Numbered from the stretch's first letter, positions 7,921 to 16,216 are shown. The stretch is 35,322 nucleotides of DNA from Kineosporia sp. R_H_3 (GCF_002198675.1 NZ_MWLL01000085.1:45100-80421), one strand, 5' to 3'. Notes: generated from the letters alone by a model not told the origin. Program-made: numbers and translations.

Positions 7921-9256
7921 GGACGGGTCCCCCGTTCCGGTCGTTGCCCGCACCGGCCGGTGCGGCGGACGTCGTGGTGGTGCTGTCGAGGTCGTACGCG
8001 GACTCGCCGTGGACGGCGAGGTCGAGGCCCTTGCGCTCCTGGCCGACCGGCACGCGGTTGCCGACGAAGCGGTCGATGACCCGGCCGATGCCGTAGGTCG
8101 CGGCGAAGGAGTACGTGGTCACGACGACGAGCCCGGCCGCCTGCGCCAGCAGGAGGTCGTAGCCACCGCCGTAGAAGAGGCCGTTGCCGGCGTGGGTGCT
8201 CACGCTCTCCGTCGCGAGCACCCCGACGGCGAGGCTGCCGAGGGCTCCGCCGACGAGGTGCACGCCGACGACGTCGAGGGAGTCGTCGAGCCGGAACCAC
8301 AGCTTGAGCGACACCGCGAAGGCGCACACGACGCCGGCGAGCAGCCCGACGACGGTCGCGCTCAGCGGGGTCACGTAACCGGCCGCCGGCGTGATCGCGA
8401 CGAGGCCGGCGACCGCGCCCGAGGCCGCACCGAGGGTCGTCGACTTGCCGTACCGCAGCCGCTCCACCCCGACCCAGGCCGCGAGGGCGGCGCACGCGGC
8501 GACGTGGGTGTTGACGATCGCGGTGACGGCGACGCCGTCCGCGCGCAGCGCCGAACCGCCGTTGAAGCCGAACCAGCCGAACCACAGCAGGGAGGCCCCG
8601 AGCAGCACGATCGGCAGGTTGTGCGGGCGCATCGGCTCCCGGAGCCAGCCGGTGCGGCGGCCGAGCACCAGCGCCATCGCGAGCCCGGCGGCGCCGGCGT
8701 TCACGTGGACGACGAGCCCGCCGGCGAAGTCCCGGACGCCGAGCCGGGCCGCCCAGCCGTCCGGCGAGAAGACCCAGTGCGCGACCGGTGCGTAGACGAG
8801 CACCGTCCACACGACGACGAAGAGCGTGAAGGAGCGGAAGCGCCAGCGGTCGGCGGTCGCACCGGTCACGAGGGCCGGGGTGATGACGGCGAACATCATC
8901 TGGAACGCCGCGAAGAGCAGCGGCGGGATGACGAGGGCGTCGGCCCCGGTGAAGCCGGGCACCGGCTCGTCCATGTTCGTCAGCCCGGCGAACCGCAGGT
9001 CGCCGACGAGGCCGTTGCCCGCGCCGAACGCGAGGCTGTAGCCGACGAGCAGCCACACGAGGCTCACGGCGGCCATCGCCATGAGGCCCTGCATGAGCAT
9101 GCCGAGCACGTGCTTGGCGCGGACCATCCCGCTGTAGAAGAACGCCACACCGGGGGTCATGAGCATCACCAGCGCGGTGGCGACGATGACCCACGCGGTC
9201 GCGCCGGTGTCGACGCTCCCCCCGGTTCCCGTGGTGGCGGCCACGAAGACACTCAT
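7907..9256 (-). CDS. amt: Ammonium transporter Amt
   Basis: 449 aa, about eleven hydrophobic segments, usual length for AmtB/Amt. Key features: DFAGGLVVHVNAGAAGLA holds the conserved Asp (D160 of E. coli AmtB) and the first pore His; VVGVHLVGGALGSLAVG holds the second pore His; LRYGKSTTLGAASGAVAGLVAITPAAGYV is the conserved mid-section; the C-terminal tail RKGLDLAVHGESAYDLDS is the cytosolic regulatory segment that binds PII proteins. ATG 9256-9254 has AGAGG about 8 nt upstream. It passes ammonium/ammonia into the cell. No glnK follows; instead the frame overlaps a sensor-conservon series by 14 nt, which is unusual. The leader contains a candidate GlnR site (9358-9373) and a hairpin (9271-9310). 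Confidence 0.95.
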   Translation of the reverse strand: MSVFVAATTGTGGSVDTGATAWVIVATALVMLMTPGVAFFYSGMVRAKHVLGMLMQGLMAMAAVSLVWLLVGYSLAFGAGNGLVGDLRFAGLTNMDEPVPGFTGADALVIPPLLFAAFQMMFAVITPALVTGATADRWRFRSFTLFVVVWTVLVYAPVAHWVFSPDGWAARLGVRDFAGGLVVHVNAGAAGLAMALVLGRRTGWLREPMRPHNLPIVLLGASLLWFGWFGFNGGSALRADGVAVTAIVNTHVAACAALAAWVGVERLRYGKSTTLGAASGAVAGLVAITPAAGYVTPLSATVVGLLAGVVCAFAVSLKLWFRLDDSLDVVGVHLVGGALGSLAVGVLATESVSTHAGNGLFYGGGYDLLLAQAAGLVVVTTYSFAATYGIGRVIDRFVGNRVPVGQERKGLDLAVHGESAYDLDSTTTTSAAPAGAGNDRNGGPVHVSS

Positions 9257-9270
9257 TGGACGGACCTCTG

Positions 9271-9310
9271 CTCGATCCCCGTCACGCCCCGGGCGGGGGG
9301 CGTGATCGAG
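9271..9310. promoter_or_regulatory. Strong hairpin in the amt leader, next to the ribosome site
   Basis: TCACGCCCC (9282-9290) pairs perfectly with GGGGCGTGA (9297-9305) around six bases, and flanking CTCGATC (9271-9277) can pair with GATCGAG (9304-9310). On the minus strand it ends 1-2 nt before AGAGG, the presumed ribosome site. It could be an attenuator or affect translation. No ligand-binding RNA family is recognised. Confidence 0.45.
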
Positions 9311-9357
9311 GTCAAGTCTCAGAGCCCGATGGGAGCGATCACATCGAAAATGACGAT

Positions 9358-9373
9358 GTTACCGACCAGTAAC
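9358..9373. promoter_or_regulatory. Candidate GlnR binding site upstream of amt
   Basis: GTTAC (9358-9362), six bases, GTAAC (9369-9373): a perfect dyad about 100 bp before the amt start. Actinobacterial GlnR boxes have the form GTnAC-N6-GnAAC, and amt genes are classic GlnR targets under nitrogen limitation. Only one clear a/b pair is present. The match and location are seen; regulation is inferred. Confidence 0.6.
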
Positions 9374-9451
9374 GACCGTTCGCGCCAGGATGATCACCGA
9401 GCGTGGTCACCTCGGCGACGACGTGTCGATCATGCCTGCACGCAACGTCAC

Positions 9452-9471
9452 CTGTTCAGAGTCTGTTCAGA
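9452..9471. repeat. Direct repeat CTGTTCAGA, 11-bp period
   Basis: Two exact copies of CTGTTCAGA at 9452-9460 and 9463-9471, one helical turn apart, lie between the metZ stop (9506) and the amt control region. One-turn spacing suits a site for a dimeric or cooperatively binding regulator, but no known consensus is recognised. Confidence 0.4.
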
Positions 9472-9505
9472 CCGTCGTCGTGCCGTCCGGGGCGTCCGGG
9501 TGCTC

Positions 9506-10768
9506 TCACAGCGCGCCGAGGGCCTGGTCCAGGTCGGCGACGAGGTCGGCGACGTCCTCGAGCCCGACCGAGACGCGCACCGTCGAGTCGGTGATCCCGG
9601 CGGCCGCGCGGGCCTCGCGGGTCATCCGCCGGTGCGTCGTCGTCGCGGGGTGGGTGACGAGCGACTTCGCGTCGCCGAGGTTGTTCGAGATGTCGACGAT
9701 CCGCAGGGCGTCGAGGACGGCGAACGCGGTGTCCTTGGCGGCACCCTCCCCCGGGCCGGCCGGGTCGACGTCGAACGTCACGACGGTGCCGCCGGCCCGC
9801 ATCTGCCGCTTCGCGAGGTCGTGCTGCGGGTGCGACGGCAGGAACGGGTAGCGCACCGAGCGCACCCGCGGGTGGGCGTCGAGGTGCTCGGCGACGGTCA
9901 GCGCGGACGAGCACTGGCGGTCGACCCGCAGGCCCATCGTCTCCAGGCCCTTGAGGAGCACCCACGCGGTGAACGGGGACATCGACGGGCCGGTGTGCCG
10001 CATGAGCGTCTCGACCCCGCCGCGGATGTACTCCCGGTCGCCGAGGATCGCGCCGCCGAGCACCCGCCCCTGGCCGTCGATGTGCTTGGTCGCCGAGTAG
10101 ACGACGACGTCCGCCCCGAGGTCGAGCGGCTTCTGCAGCAGCGGGGTCGCGAAGACGTTGTCCACCACCACCTTCGCCCCTGCGGCGTGCGCGAGCTCGC
10201 AGACGGCGGCGACGTCGACGAGGTCCTGCATCGGGTTGCTCGGGGACTCGAAGAAGACCGCCTGGGCGGGCGTGGAGAGCGCCTGCGCCCACTGGTCGAG
10301 GTCGTGCCCGTCGACGAAGTCGCAGGTGATCCCCCACCGCGGGAGCAGCTCGTCGAGGATGACGAAGCAGGAGCCGAACAGCGCCCGCGCCGCGACGACC
10401 CGGTCACCGGCCTTGAGGAACGCGATGAGCGAGTTGAAGACCGCGGCCATGCCGGTCGCCGTCGCGAAGCAGTCGTCCGCACCCTCGAGCAGCCGCAGCC
10501 GCTCCTCGAACACGGAGATCGTCGGGTTGCCGTAGCGCGAGTACATGTAGTGGTCGACGTCGCCGGCGAAGGCCCCCTCGGCCTGGGCCGCGTCGGCGTA
10601 GACGTACCCCTGGGTGAGGAAGACCGCCTCGGAGACCTCGTCGAAGCTCGACCGGGCGACCCCGCCGCGGACGGCGAGGGTGTCCGGCCGCCAGGTCGCG
10701 AGCTCGGCCGCGGTCGGCCCCTGCCGGGGGCCGTCGGTGCCGAGCCGTCCGCCCTCGCGCGCGCTCAC
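9506..10768 (-). CDS. metZ: O-succinylhomoserine sulfhydrylase MetZ (PLP)
   Basis: 420 aa. The PLP-lysine is K228 in VVYSATKHIDGQGR; YSRYGNPT (76-83), the LEGAD...ATATGMAA block and FFESPSNPM are standard for Cys/Met metabolism PLP enzymes. The opening W-P-T-x-x-VRGG followed by RSSFDEVSEAVFLTQGYVY is specific for the MetZ branch rather than cystathionine gamma-synthase. MetZ joins O-succinylhomoserine (or O-acetylhomoserine in some hosts) with sulfide to make homocysteine. GTG 10768-10766 overlaps the rhodanese stop as GTGA, so the sulfurtransferase and sulfhydrylase are coupled, as in other actinomycetes. The ribosome site is weak, which suits coupling. Confidence 0.92.
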   Translation of the reverse strand: MSAREGGRLGTDGPRQGPTAAELATWRPDTLAVRGGVARSSFDEVSEAVFLTQGYVYADAAQAEGAFAGDVDHYMYSRYGNPTISVFEERLRLLEGADDCFATATGMAAVFNSLIAFLKAGDRVVAARALFGSCFVILDELLPRWGITCDFVDGHDLDQWAQALSTPAQAVFFESPSNPMQDLVDVAAVCELAHAAGAKVVVDNVFATPLLQKPLDLGADVVVYSATKHIDGQGRVLGGAILGDREYIRGGVETLMRHTGPSMSPFTAWVLLKGLETMGLRVDRQCSSALTVAEHLDAHPRVRSVRYPFLPSHPQHDLAKRQMRAGGTVVTFDVDPAGPGEGAAKDTAFAVLDALRIVDISNNLGDAKSLVTHPATTTHRRMTREARAAAGITDSTVRVSVGLEDVADLVADLDQALGAL

Positions 10769-11178
10769 CCCTGCCGCCAGGGCAGGCCCGCGGCCTTCCA
10801 GCCCGCCGACGTGCCGCGGTGCCCGGCGGCGTCGGTCGGCCCCTCGAAGCCGTCGGTGACGTTGTAGGCGTTCGCCCAGCCCGCGGCGGTCGCGGCCTCG
10901 GCCGCCGCGACCGAGCGCACCCCGGACCGGCAGAGGAAGAGCACGTGCGTGTCCTGGCCGACGCCCTCCGCCTCGAGCTGCTCGAGGAAGGCCGGGTTCC
11001 GCGCGCCGTCCGGGAACGAGACCCACTCGATCCGGACGAGCTCGCGCCCGATGCCCGACAGGTCCGGGACCCCCACGTACGACCACTCGGCAGCGGTCCG
11101 CACGTCGACGAGGACGGCGTCGCCGTCCGCGACGCGACGATAGGCGTCGGTGGGGCTCAGGTCGCCCGCGTAGGGCAT
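10765..11178 (-). CDS. Rhodanese-like sulfurtransferase
   Basis: 137 aa single rhodanese domain. VLVDVRTAAEW (about 22-32) is the CH2A-like motif, and LFLCRSGVRSVAAA holds the active-site Cys83 in the loop CRSGVRS. The C-terminus (YNVTDGFEGPTDAAGHRGTS, then GWKAAGLPW) is the usual end of the MetZ-linked type. ATG 11178-11176 has GGAGGA six nt upstream. It is coupled to metZ and probably handles or delivers sulfane sulfur for homocysteine synthesis; that role is inferred from pairing. Confidence 0.92.
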   Translation of the reverse strand: MPYAGDLSPTDAYRRVADGDAVLVDVRTAAEWSYVGVPDLSGIGRELVRIEWVSFPDGARNPAFLEQLEAEGVGQDTHVLFLCRSGVRSVAAAEAATAAGWANAYNVTDGFEGPTDAAGHRGTSAGWKAAGLPWRQG

Positions 11179-11222
11179 GGCTCGGTCCTCCGGGCAGCGC
11201 TGGGGGTGTCAGGAGGAGCCTC

Positions 11223-12725
11223 TCACGGCAGCCCGGGCAGGGCGCCGCGCGCCCCGAGCGCGACCCACAGGTCGGCGCGGACGGCGGCGTCGTCGAGGTC
11301 CGCCCCGAGCAGCTTCCCTGCGCGGCGCAGCCGCTCGCGCAGCGTGTGCCGGTGGACGCCGAGCGCCTCGGCCGCCGTCCCGGTCTCGCCGTTGCGGACG
11401 AGCCAGGTGCCGAGCGCCTCGACGAGCAGCGCCTCCTCGGCGGGCCCGGCCTCGCGCAGCGGGCGCAGCAGGGCGTCCGCGAAGGCGAGCGCCGCGGCGG
11501 GGTCGACGAGGTCGCGAAGCGAGAGCGTCGCCTCCTCGGCACGGAGCACGCCGGCCCGCGACCGCGCGGCCAGCGAGGCCGCCTGACGGGCGGCGTCCGC
11601 GACCGCCTCGACCGGCGTCGGCCGGCTCACCCCGCCGCGCAGCCCCGCGACGGCCGCCAGCGCGACGAGGACCTCGTCCGCGTCGTGCTCGGCGGTCACG
11701 AGCAGGGTGCCGCGCGGACCCGTCGCACCGGCGGCCGCGGGCAGCGCGACGACCCGGTCCTCGTCGTCGAGGGCGTCGAGGAGGACGGCGGCGTCGGCGG
11801 GCTCGGTGACATGGACGGCGACGACCCGGCCGGTGCCGGCGAGCGGCCCGAGCAGGACCGCGGGCGGCGGCGGGACCGGGCGGCCGACCCGGTCGGCGAG
11901 GAGCGCGGCCCGGGCCCAGCGCAGCGCCGGGCGGGTGCCCCGGGACCGCTCGCGGTCGAGGGTGAGCAGGGACGCCGCGAACGCGACGAGGCTGTGGTCC
12001 GGCTCGGCGCCGGGCGGCGTCGACACGGCGAGGTAGCCGTGGGCGCGGTCGCCGAGCCCGAGCGGCAGGACGACGGTGCGCCCGGTCTCGTCGGACGTCG
12101 CGGCGCTCGCGTGCCCGCCGCGCCCGCGGAGCTGACGGGCCAGGCCCGCCGCGGCGTCCGGCCGCTCGGGCCGGCCGGCGCCGAGGACGACGTCCCCGCG
12201 GGCGTCGAGGACGGCCACCCAGCCGTCGAGCCGGCTCGCGAGCCGGCGCACGGCCGACAACGGCTCGGCGCCCCCGGCGAGGACGGACGTGAGGGTCCGC
12301 ATCGACTCGACCCGGCGGCGTCCGCGCTCGGTCTGCTCGGCGGAGAGCAGGTCGGCGAGCGCCTTGCCGACGGCGATGAAGGGCGTCGGCCGGTCGACCT
12401 CGAGCAGCGGCAGGCCGGCGGCGTCCGCGGCGAGGACCAGGCCGGGCGGCATCTCCTCGTGGAAGACCCCCATGCCGAGCCCGACCGCGGCGACGTCGCG
12501 CGCGACGAGCCGGTCGACGTACTCGCGCGCGTGCTGGTTCCCGAAGCGCACCGTGACGCCGGTGAGCAGGACGAGCTCGCCGCCCTCGAGGTACGGCGTC
12601 GGGTCGGGGAGCTCGGAGACGGCCACCCAGGTGACCGCCCGGTCGAGGGCGGCGTCGGAGCCGGCCCCGGCGACGACGCGGAGTCCGAGTCCCGGGGCGG
12701 CGAGCAGCCGGCGCAGCGTCGTCAT
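11223..12725 (-). CDS. PucR-family transcriptional regulator, GabR-like
   Basis: 500 aa. The N-terminal PucR domain (about 1-125) reads ALDRAVTWVAVSELPDPTPYL, then GGELVLLTGV; a central GGDEF-like region follows; the C-terminal HTH_30 domain is at about 440-495 (ETGTAAEALGVHRHTLRERL). ATG 12725-12723 is the first in-frame ATG; no clear ribosome site is seen, so the start is moderately certain. It is divergent from gabT with 130 bp between. In Corynebacterium glutamicum a PucR-type protein, GabR, activates gabTDP, so this is most likely the 4-aminobutyrate-responsive activator of gabT. It could also feed into the rhodanese-metZ operon, 44 nt downstream on the same strand. Confidence 0.85.
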   Translation of the reverse strand: MTTLRRLLAAPGLGLRVVAGAGSDAALDRAVTWVAVSELPDPTPYLEGGELVLLTGVTVRFGNQHAREYVDRLVARDVAAVGLGMGVFHEEMPPGLVLAADAAGLPLLEVDRPTPFIAVGKALADLLSAEQTERGRRRVESMRTLTSVLAGGAEPLSAVRRLASRLDGWVAVLDARGDVVLGAGRPERPDAAAGLARQLRGRGGHASAATSDETGRTVVLPLGLGDRAHGYLAVSTPPGAEPDHSLVAFAASLLTLDRERSRGTRPALRWARAALLADRVGRPVPPPPAVLLGPLAGTGRVVAVHVTEPADAAVLLDALDDEDRVVALPAAAGATGPRGTLLVTAEHDADEVLVALAAVAGLRGGVSRPTPVEAVADAARQAASLAARSRAGVLRAEEATLSLRDLVDPAAALAFADALLRPLREAGPAEEALLVEALGTWLVRNGETGTAAEALGVHRHTLRERLRRAGKLLGADLDDAAVRADLWVALGARGALPGLP

Positions 12726-12816
12726 GGGCCCATGGTGCCCGCTCGATGTACGCCCGGGCGAGCCGCCACCGGGTGTTTCGCCGCCCGGGAGAGCGGCGGC
12801 GGAGGCCTGCGCCCCC

Positions 12817-12822
12817 TAGCGT
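12817..12822 (+). promoter_or_regulatory. Possible -10 element of gabT
   Basis: TAGCGT at 12817-12822 fits the TANNNT form and would start RNA near 12829, about 27 nt before gabT. No matching -35 element lies 16-18 bp upstream (only GC), as would be expected of an activator-dependent promoter; this is weak evidence. Confidence 0.25.
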
Positions 12823-12855
12823 GGAGGGAACACCCACGACGACGCTGGAGCAGCG

Positions 12856-14220
12856 ATGACGGACACCCTGCACCCGGACCTCGAGACCCTCGGCGGCGCC
12901 GGCGGCGTCGAGCAGCGCAGGGTCCTCGTGACCGATCTGCCGGGCCCGCTCTCCCAGGCTCTGCACGCCCGCAAGACCGCGGCCGTCGCCGCCGGCATCG
13001 GCACCACGCTGCCCGTCTACGTGACGAAGGCGGGCGGCGGCATCCTCGTCGACGTCGACGGCAACCAGCTCATCGACTTCGGCTCGGGCATCGCCGTCGT
13101 CAACGTCGGCAACGCCGCCCCCGAGGTCGTCTCCCGGGTGCAGGACCAGGTCGCGCAGTTCACCCACACCTGCTTCATGGTCACGCCGTACGAGGGCTAC
13201 GTCGAGGTCTGCGAGGCGCTGAACCGGCTCACCCCCGGCGACCACGACAAGCGCTCGGCGCTGTTCAACTCCGGCGCCGAGGCCGTCGAGAACGCCGTGA
13301 AGATCGCCCGCCGGTACACCGGTCGCGACGCGGTCGTCGTCTTCGACCACGCCTACCACGGCCGCACGAACCTCACGATGGCCATGACGGCGAAGAACAT
13401 GCCGTACAAGGACGGCTTCGGCCCGTTCGCGGGCGAGGTCTACCGCGCGCCGATGTCGTACCCGTTCCACGAGCCGGCCTCGATCAAGGGCACCGAGGCC
13501 GCGATGCGCGCGATCTCGGTCATCGAGAAGCAGGTCGGCGCCGACCGCGTCGCGTGCGTCGTCATCGAGCCGATCCAGGGCGAGGGCGGCTTCGTCGTCC
13601 CGGCCGAGGGCTTCCTCCCGGCGATCGCCGAGTGGTGCACCGCGAACGGCGTCGTGTTCATCGCCGACGAGATCCAGACCGGCTTCGCCCGCACCGGCGA
13701 CATGTTCGCGGTGAACCACGAGGGTGTCGTCCCGGACCTCATGACGACCGCCAAGGGCATCGCCGGCGGCCTCCCGCTCGCCGCCGTCACCGGCCGCGCC
13801 GAGATCATGGACTCCGTGCACGGCGGCGGCCTCGGCGGCACGTACGGCGGCAACCCCGTCGCGTGCGCGGCGGCGCTGGGCGCCATCGCGACGATCGAGC
13901 AGCACGACCTCGCGGCCCGGGCCCGGCTCATCGAGAACATCATGGTCGCCCGTCTCACCGAGCTGCAGGCGCGCTTCCCGCAGATCGGCGAGGTGCGCGG
14001 CCGCGGCGCGATGATCGCCGTCGAGATCGTCAAGCCCGGCACCACCGACCCGGACGCCGCGGAGACCTCGCGCGTCAGCGCCGCCTGCCACCAGGCCGGC
14101 CTCGTCACGCTGACGTGCGGCACCTACGGCAACGTCCTGCGCTTCCTGCCGCCGCTCGTCATCGGCGAGGACCTGCTCCGCGAGGGCCTCGACATCCTCG
14201 AGGGCGCGTTCGCGGGCTGA
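12856..14220 (+). CDS. gabT: 4-aminobutyrate aminotransferase GabT
   Basis: 454 aa class-III PLP aminotransferase. LFNSGAEAVENAVKIAR (about 136) binds the cofactor phosphate, HAYHGRTNLTMAMTAK follows, IADEIQTGFARTG carries the conserved Asp271, and TTAKGIAGGLPLAAVTGR gives the PLP-lysine K300. The VVIEPIQGEGGF segment and full length fit GabT, which moves the amino group of 4-aminobutyrate to 2-oxoglutarate, giving succinate semialdehyde. ATG 12856 has a GGAG ribosome site about 6 nt upstream. A succinate-semialdehyde dehydrogenase is not adjacent. The neighbouring PucR regulator supports the 4-aminobutyrate assignment over ornithine or acetylornithine. It ends 6 nt from the convergent mannosyltransferase gene. 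Confidence 0.92.
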   Translation: MTDTLHPDLETLGGAGGVEQRRVLVTDLPGPLSQALHARKTAAVAAGIGTTLPVYVTKAGGGILVDVDGNQLIDFGSGIAVVNVGNAAPEVVSRVQDQVAQFTHTCFMVTPYEGYVEVCEALNRLTPGDHDKRSALFNSGAEAVENAVKIARRYTGRDAVVVFDHAYHGRTNLTMAMTAKNMPYKDGFGPFAGEVYRAPMSYPFHEPASIKGTEAAMRAISVIEKQVGADRVACVVIEPIQGEGGFVVPAEGFLPAIAEWCTANGVVFIADEIQTGFARTGDMFAVNHEGVVPDLMTTAKGIAGGLPLAAVTGRAEIMDSVHGGGLGGTYGGNPVACAAALGAIATIEQHDLAARARLIENIMVARLTELQARFPQIGEVRGRGAMIAVEIVKPGTTDPDAAETSRVSAACHQAGLVTLTCGTYGNVLRFLPPLVIGEDLLREGLDILEGAFAG

Positions 14221-14226
14221 GCCTGG

Positions 14227-15474
14227 CTACGCCGTCCACAGGTGCGCGCTGAACGACAGCGCGACGAGGGCCAGCCACGGGACGCCGAGCAGCGCGAGCG
14301 CGGGGACGAGCCGGGGCCGCGTCCGCGCGGCCCCGGCGAGCAGCAGGAACGCCGGGAACCACAGGACGGCGTACCGCGGCGTCGAGATGAGCGTCGTCGA
14401 GCAGACGAGCACGGCGACGCTCGGCAGCATGTAGGCCGCCTCGGCCCAGCGCCGGAGCCGCAGCAGGACGACGACGACCACGATCCCGAGGACGGCGAGG
14501 AGCAGGTCAGCGAAGCGGCTCACGACGATGTTCGGCGCGCGGGCGGCGAGCAGGCTGCTGACGCCCTCGCCGAGCCCGGTCCAGGGCGGGGCGACGTGCC
14601 GGTCCCAGCCGAGCCGCTGCGCCTCCTGCCAGGCGTTCGGTGAGCCGGTGCGCCACCACAGGTAGAGCGTCCAGGCCAGGTAGGTCAGGGCCGGCAGCCC
14701 GAGCGGCAGCGCCTGCCGCAGCGTCCCCGGCCACCCGCGGCGATCGCCCGCGGCCGCGCCGGCGCCCCGGAACGGCCACGCGCCGTCCTGCCGCAGCTGC
14801 ACGAGGAGCATGACCGCCAGGCCGAGCGCGAGGAACAGCCCGTTGATCCGGACGGCGGTCGACAGCGCCGCGAGCGACCCCGCGAGCCACCAGTGCCGGC
14901 GCAGGCCGGCGAGCCAGGCGGCCAGCGCGAGCCCGAGGAACAGCGCCTCGCTGTAGACCGCGGTGAGGAAGAACCCGTACGGCATGGCGGCCAGCAGCAG
15001 CACCGCCGCCCGGCCGGCGCCCGCGCCGGCGACCCGCTCCGCAAGGTGCCACAGCCCGACGGCGGCCGCCGCGCTCGCGACGACGGAGACGACGAACCCG
15101 GCGAGCGCCAGGTCACCGCCGAGCAGCGGGGCGACCGCGGCGATCGAGATGGGGTACCCGGGCAGGAAGGCCTGGTCGCAGCACGGCAGGCCGGGCGGCA
15201 AGTAGCCGAGGTCGGCGATCCGCAGGAAGTGGAACGAGTCCCACCACGTGAAGCGCTCGAGCACCCAGGCCGTCGACCCGGTGAGCGGGGTGCCGCCGAC
15301 CCGGCCGCGGGCCGCGTCGGACAACCCGAGGAGCCACGTCGCGAGCAGCGAGAACGCGACGAGCGCGGCCCGGGTCGCGAGCCAGAGCGTGAGCGCCTCG
15401 CGGGTCCCCGCCCCGGTGCGGCGCAGGGAGTCGCGCAGGGCGCCGGGCGTGAGCCCGTCGGGACGACGTCGCAT
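14227..15474 (-). CDS. Integral membrane glycosyltransferase, PIG-V/mannosyltransferase-like
   Basis: 415 aa with about ten hydrophobic segments. Seen: a first outer loop with FTWWDSFHFLRIADLGY, the acidic motif expected in GT-C enzymes; AAMPYGFFLTAVYSEALFL, very like the PIG-V consensus; STAVRINGLFL; and STPRYAVLWFP near the end. PIG-V-like GT-C proteins transfer mannose from polyprenyl-phosphate mannose on the outer membrane face. Bacterial homologues are poorly characterised; lipoglycan or wall polymer mannosylation is plausible. ATG 15474-15472 lies 4 nt after the phosphatase gene's stop, so it ends the nif3 operon. The function beyond family level is inferred. Confidence 0.78.
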   Translation of the reverse strand: MRRRPDGLTPGALRDSLRRTGAGTREALTLWLATRAALVAFSLLATWLLGLSDAARGRVGGTPLTGSTAWVLERFTWWDSFHFLRIADLGYLPPGLPCCDQAFLPGYPISIAAVAPLLGGDLALAGFVVSVVASAAAAVGLWHLAERVAGAGAGRAAVLLLAAMPYGFFLTAVYSEALFLGLALAAWLAGLRRHWWLAGSLAALSTAVRINGLFLALGLAVMLLVQLRQDGAWPFRGAGAAAGDRRGWPGTLRQALPLGLPALTYLAWTLYLWWRTGSPNAWQEAQRLGWDRHVAPPWTGLGEGVSSLLAARAPNIVVSRFADLLLAVLGIVVVVVLLRLRRWAEAAYMLPSVAVLVCSTTLISTPRYAVLWFPAFLLLAGAARTRPRLVPALALLGVPWLALVALSFSAHLWTA

Positions 15475-15478
15475 CGGC

Positions 15479-16216
15479 TCAGGCCCCGGCGAGGTGCGCC
15501 GTCGCGTTGACGGCGGCCACCTCGACGCCGCCGTCCTGCCAGTACCGCACGACGGTGAGCGCAGCCGGGGTGACCCGGGTGCGCCACATCCCCTCGTCGC
15601 CGCACGCGAGCGCCTCGTGGACGACGGCCCGCACGCACGTCGCATGGGTCACGACGAGCACGCACTCCCCCGGGTGCTGCTCGACGAGCCGCCGCCGCGC
15701 GTCGCGGACCCGTGCCATGACGTCGGTCAGCGCGTCCCCGCCGTGCGGGGCGGCGGTCATCGAGCCCTGCCAGGCGGCGAGGTCCTGCGGGAACCGCTGC
15801 GCGATCTCGCCGTACGTGAGGTTCTCCCAGCTGCCGAAGGACGCCTCGACCCAGTCCTCGTCGGGCGTCACGTCGTCCGGGCCCAGGCCCAGCGCGGCGG
15901 CCGCGAGCTGTGCCGTCTGCCGGGTGCGGCGCATCGGCGAGGCGACGACCGACGTCGGGCGCGGCACGTCGGGCAGGACGGCACCGGGCCCGCCCAACGC
16001 GGCGACCACCGCACCGAGCCGGGCGGCGTCCTGCTCGCCGAGCGCGGAGAGCACCGGGTCCTCGCCGTCGCGGCCGGCGAACCGGCCGGCCTCGGTGTTC
16101 GGGGTCCGGCCGTGCCGGGCGACGAGGAGCGTCGTCGGGGCGCCCGGGTCGCCGTCGCGGCGCGGGGCCCGGACCGAGCCGTAGGACGTCGTCGGCGCGG
16201 CGGCGCCGTCGCTCAC
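15479..16216 (-). CDS. Histidine phosphatase family protein (phosphoglycerate mutase-like)
   Basis: 245 aa. The catalytic signature LLVARHGRTPNTEAGRFAGR starts at residue 31 (His35); a second half holds SPMRRTRQTA, EASFGSWENLTYGEIAQRFP and the second catalytic His in VLVVTHATCVRAVVHEAL. The GTG at 16216-16214 overlaps the zinc-ribbon stop as GTGA. In mycobacteria the gene in this place (Rv2228c type) encodes RNase HI fused to a CobC-like phosphatase. Here only about 30 residues precede the phosphatase domain, so the RNase H half is missing. It may be an alpha-ribazole phosphatase or another small-molecule phosphatase. Confidence 0.88.
   Translation of the reverse strand: MSDGAAAPTTSYGSVRAPRRDGDPGAPTTLLVARHGRTPNTEAGRFAGRDGEDPVLSALGEQDAARLGAVVAALGGPGAVLPDVPRPTSVVASPMRRTRQTAQLAAAALGLGPDDVTPDEDWVEASFGSWENLTYGEIAQRFPQDLAAWQGSMTAAPHGGDALTDVMARVRDARRRLVEQHPGECVLVVTHATCVRAVVHEALACGDEGMWRTRVTPAALTVVRYWQDGGVEVAAVNATAHLAGA

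Noticed and set aside
11346-14252. 968-codon plus-strand frame across pucR and gabT
   Set aside because: Runs antisense through pucR and out of frame through gabT; both real genes are unmistakable.
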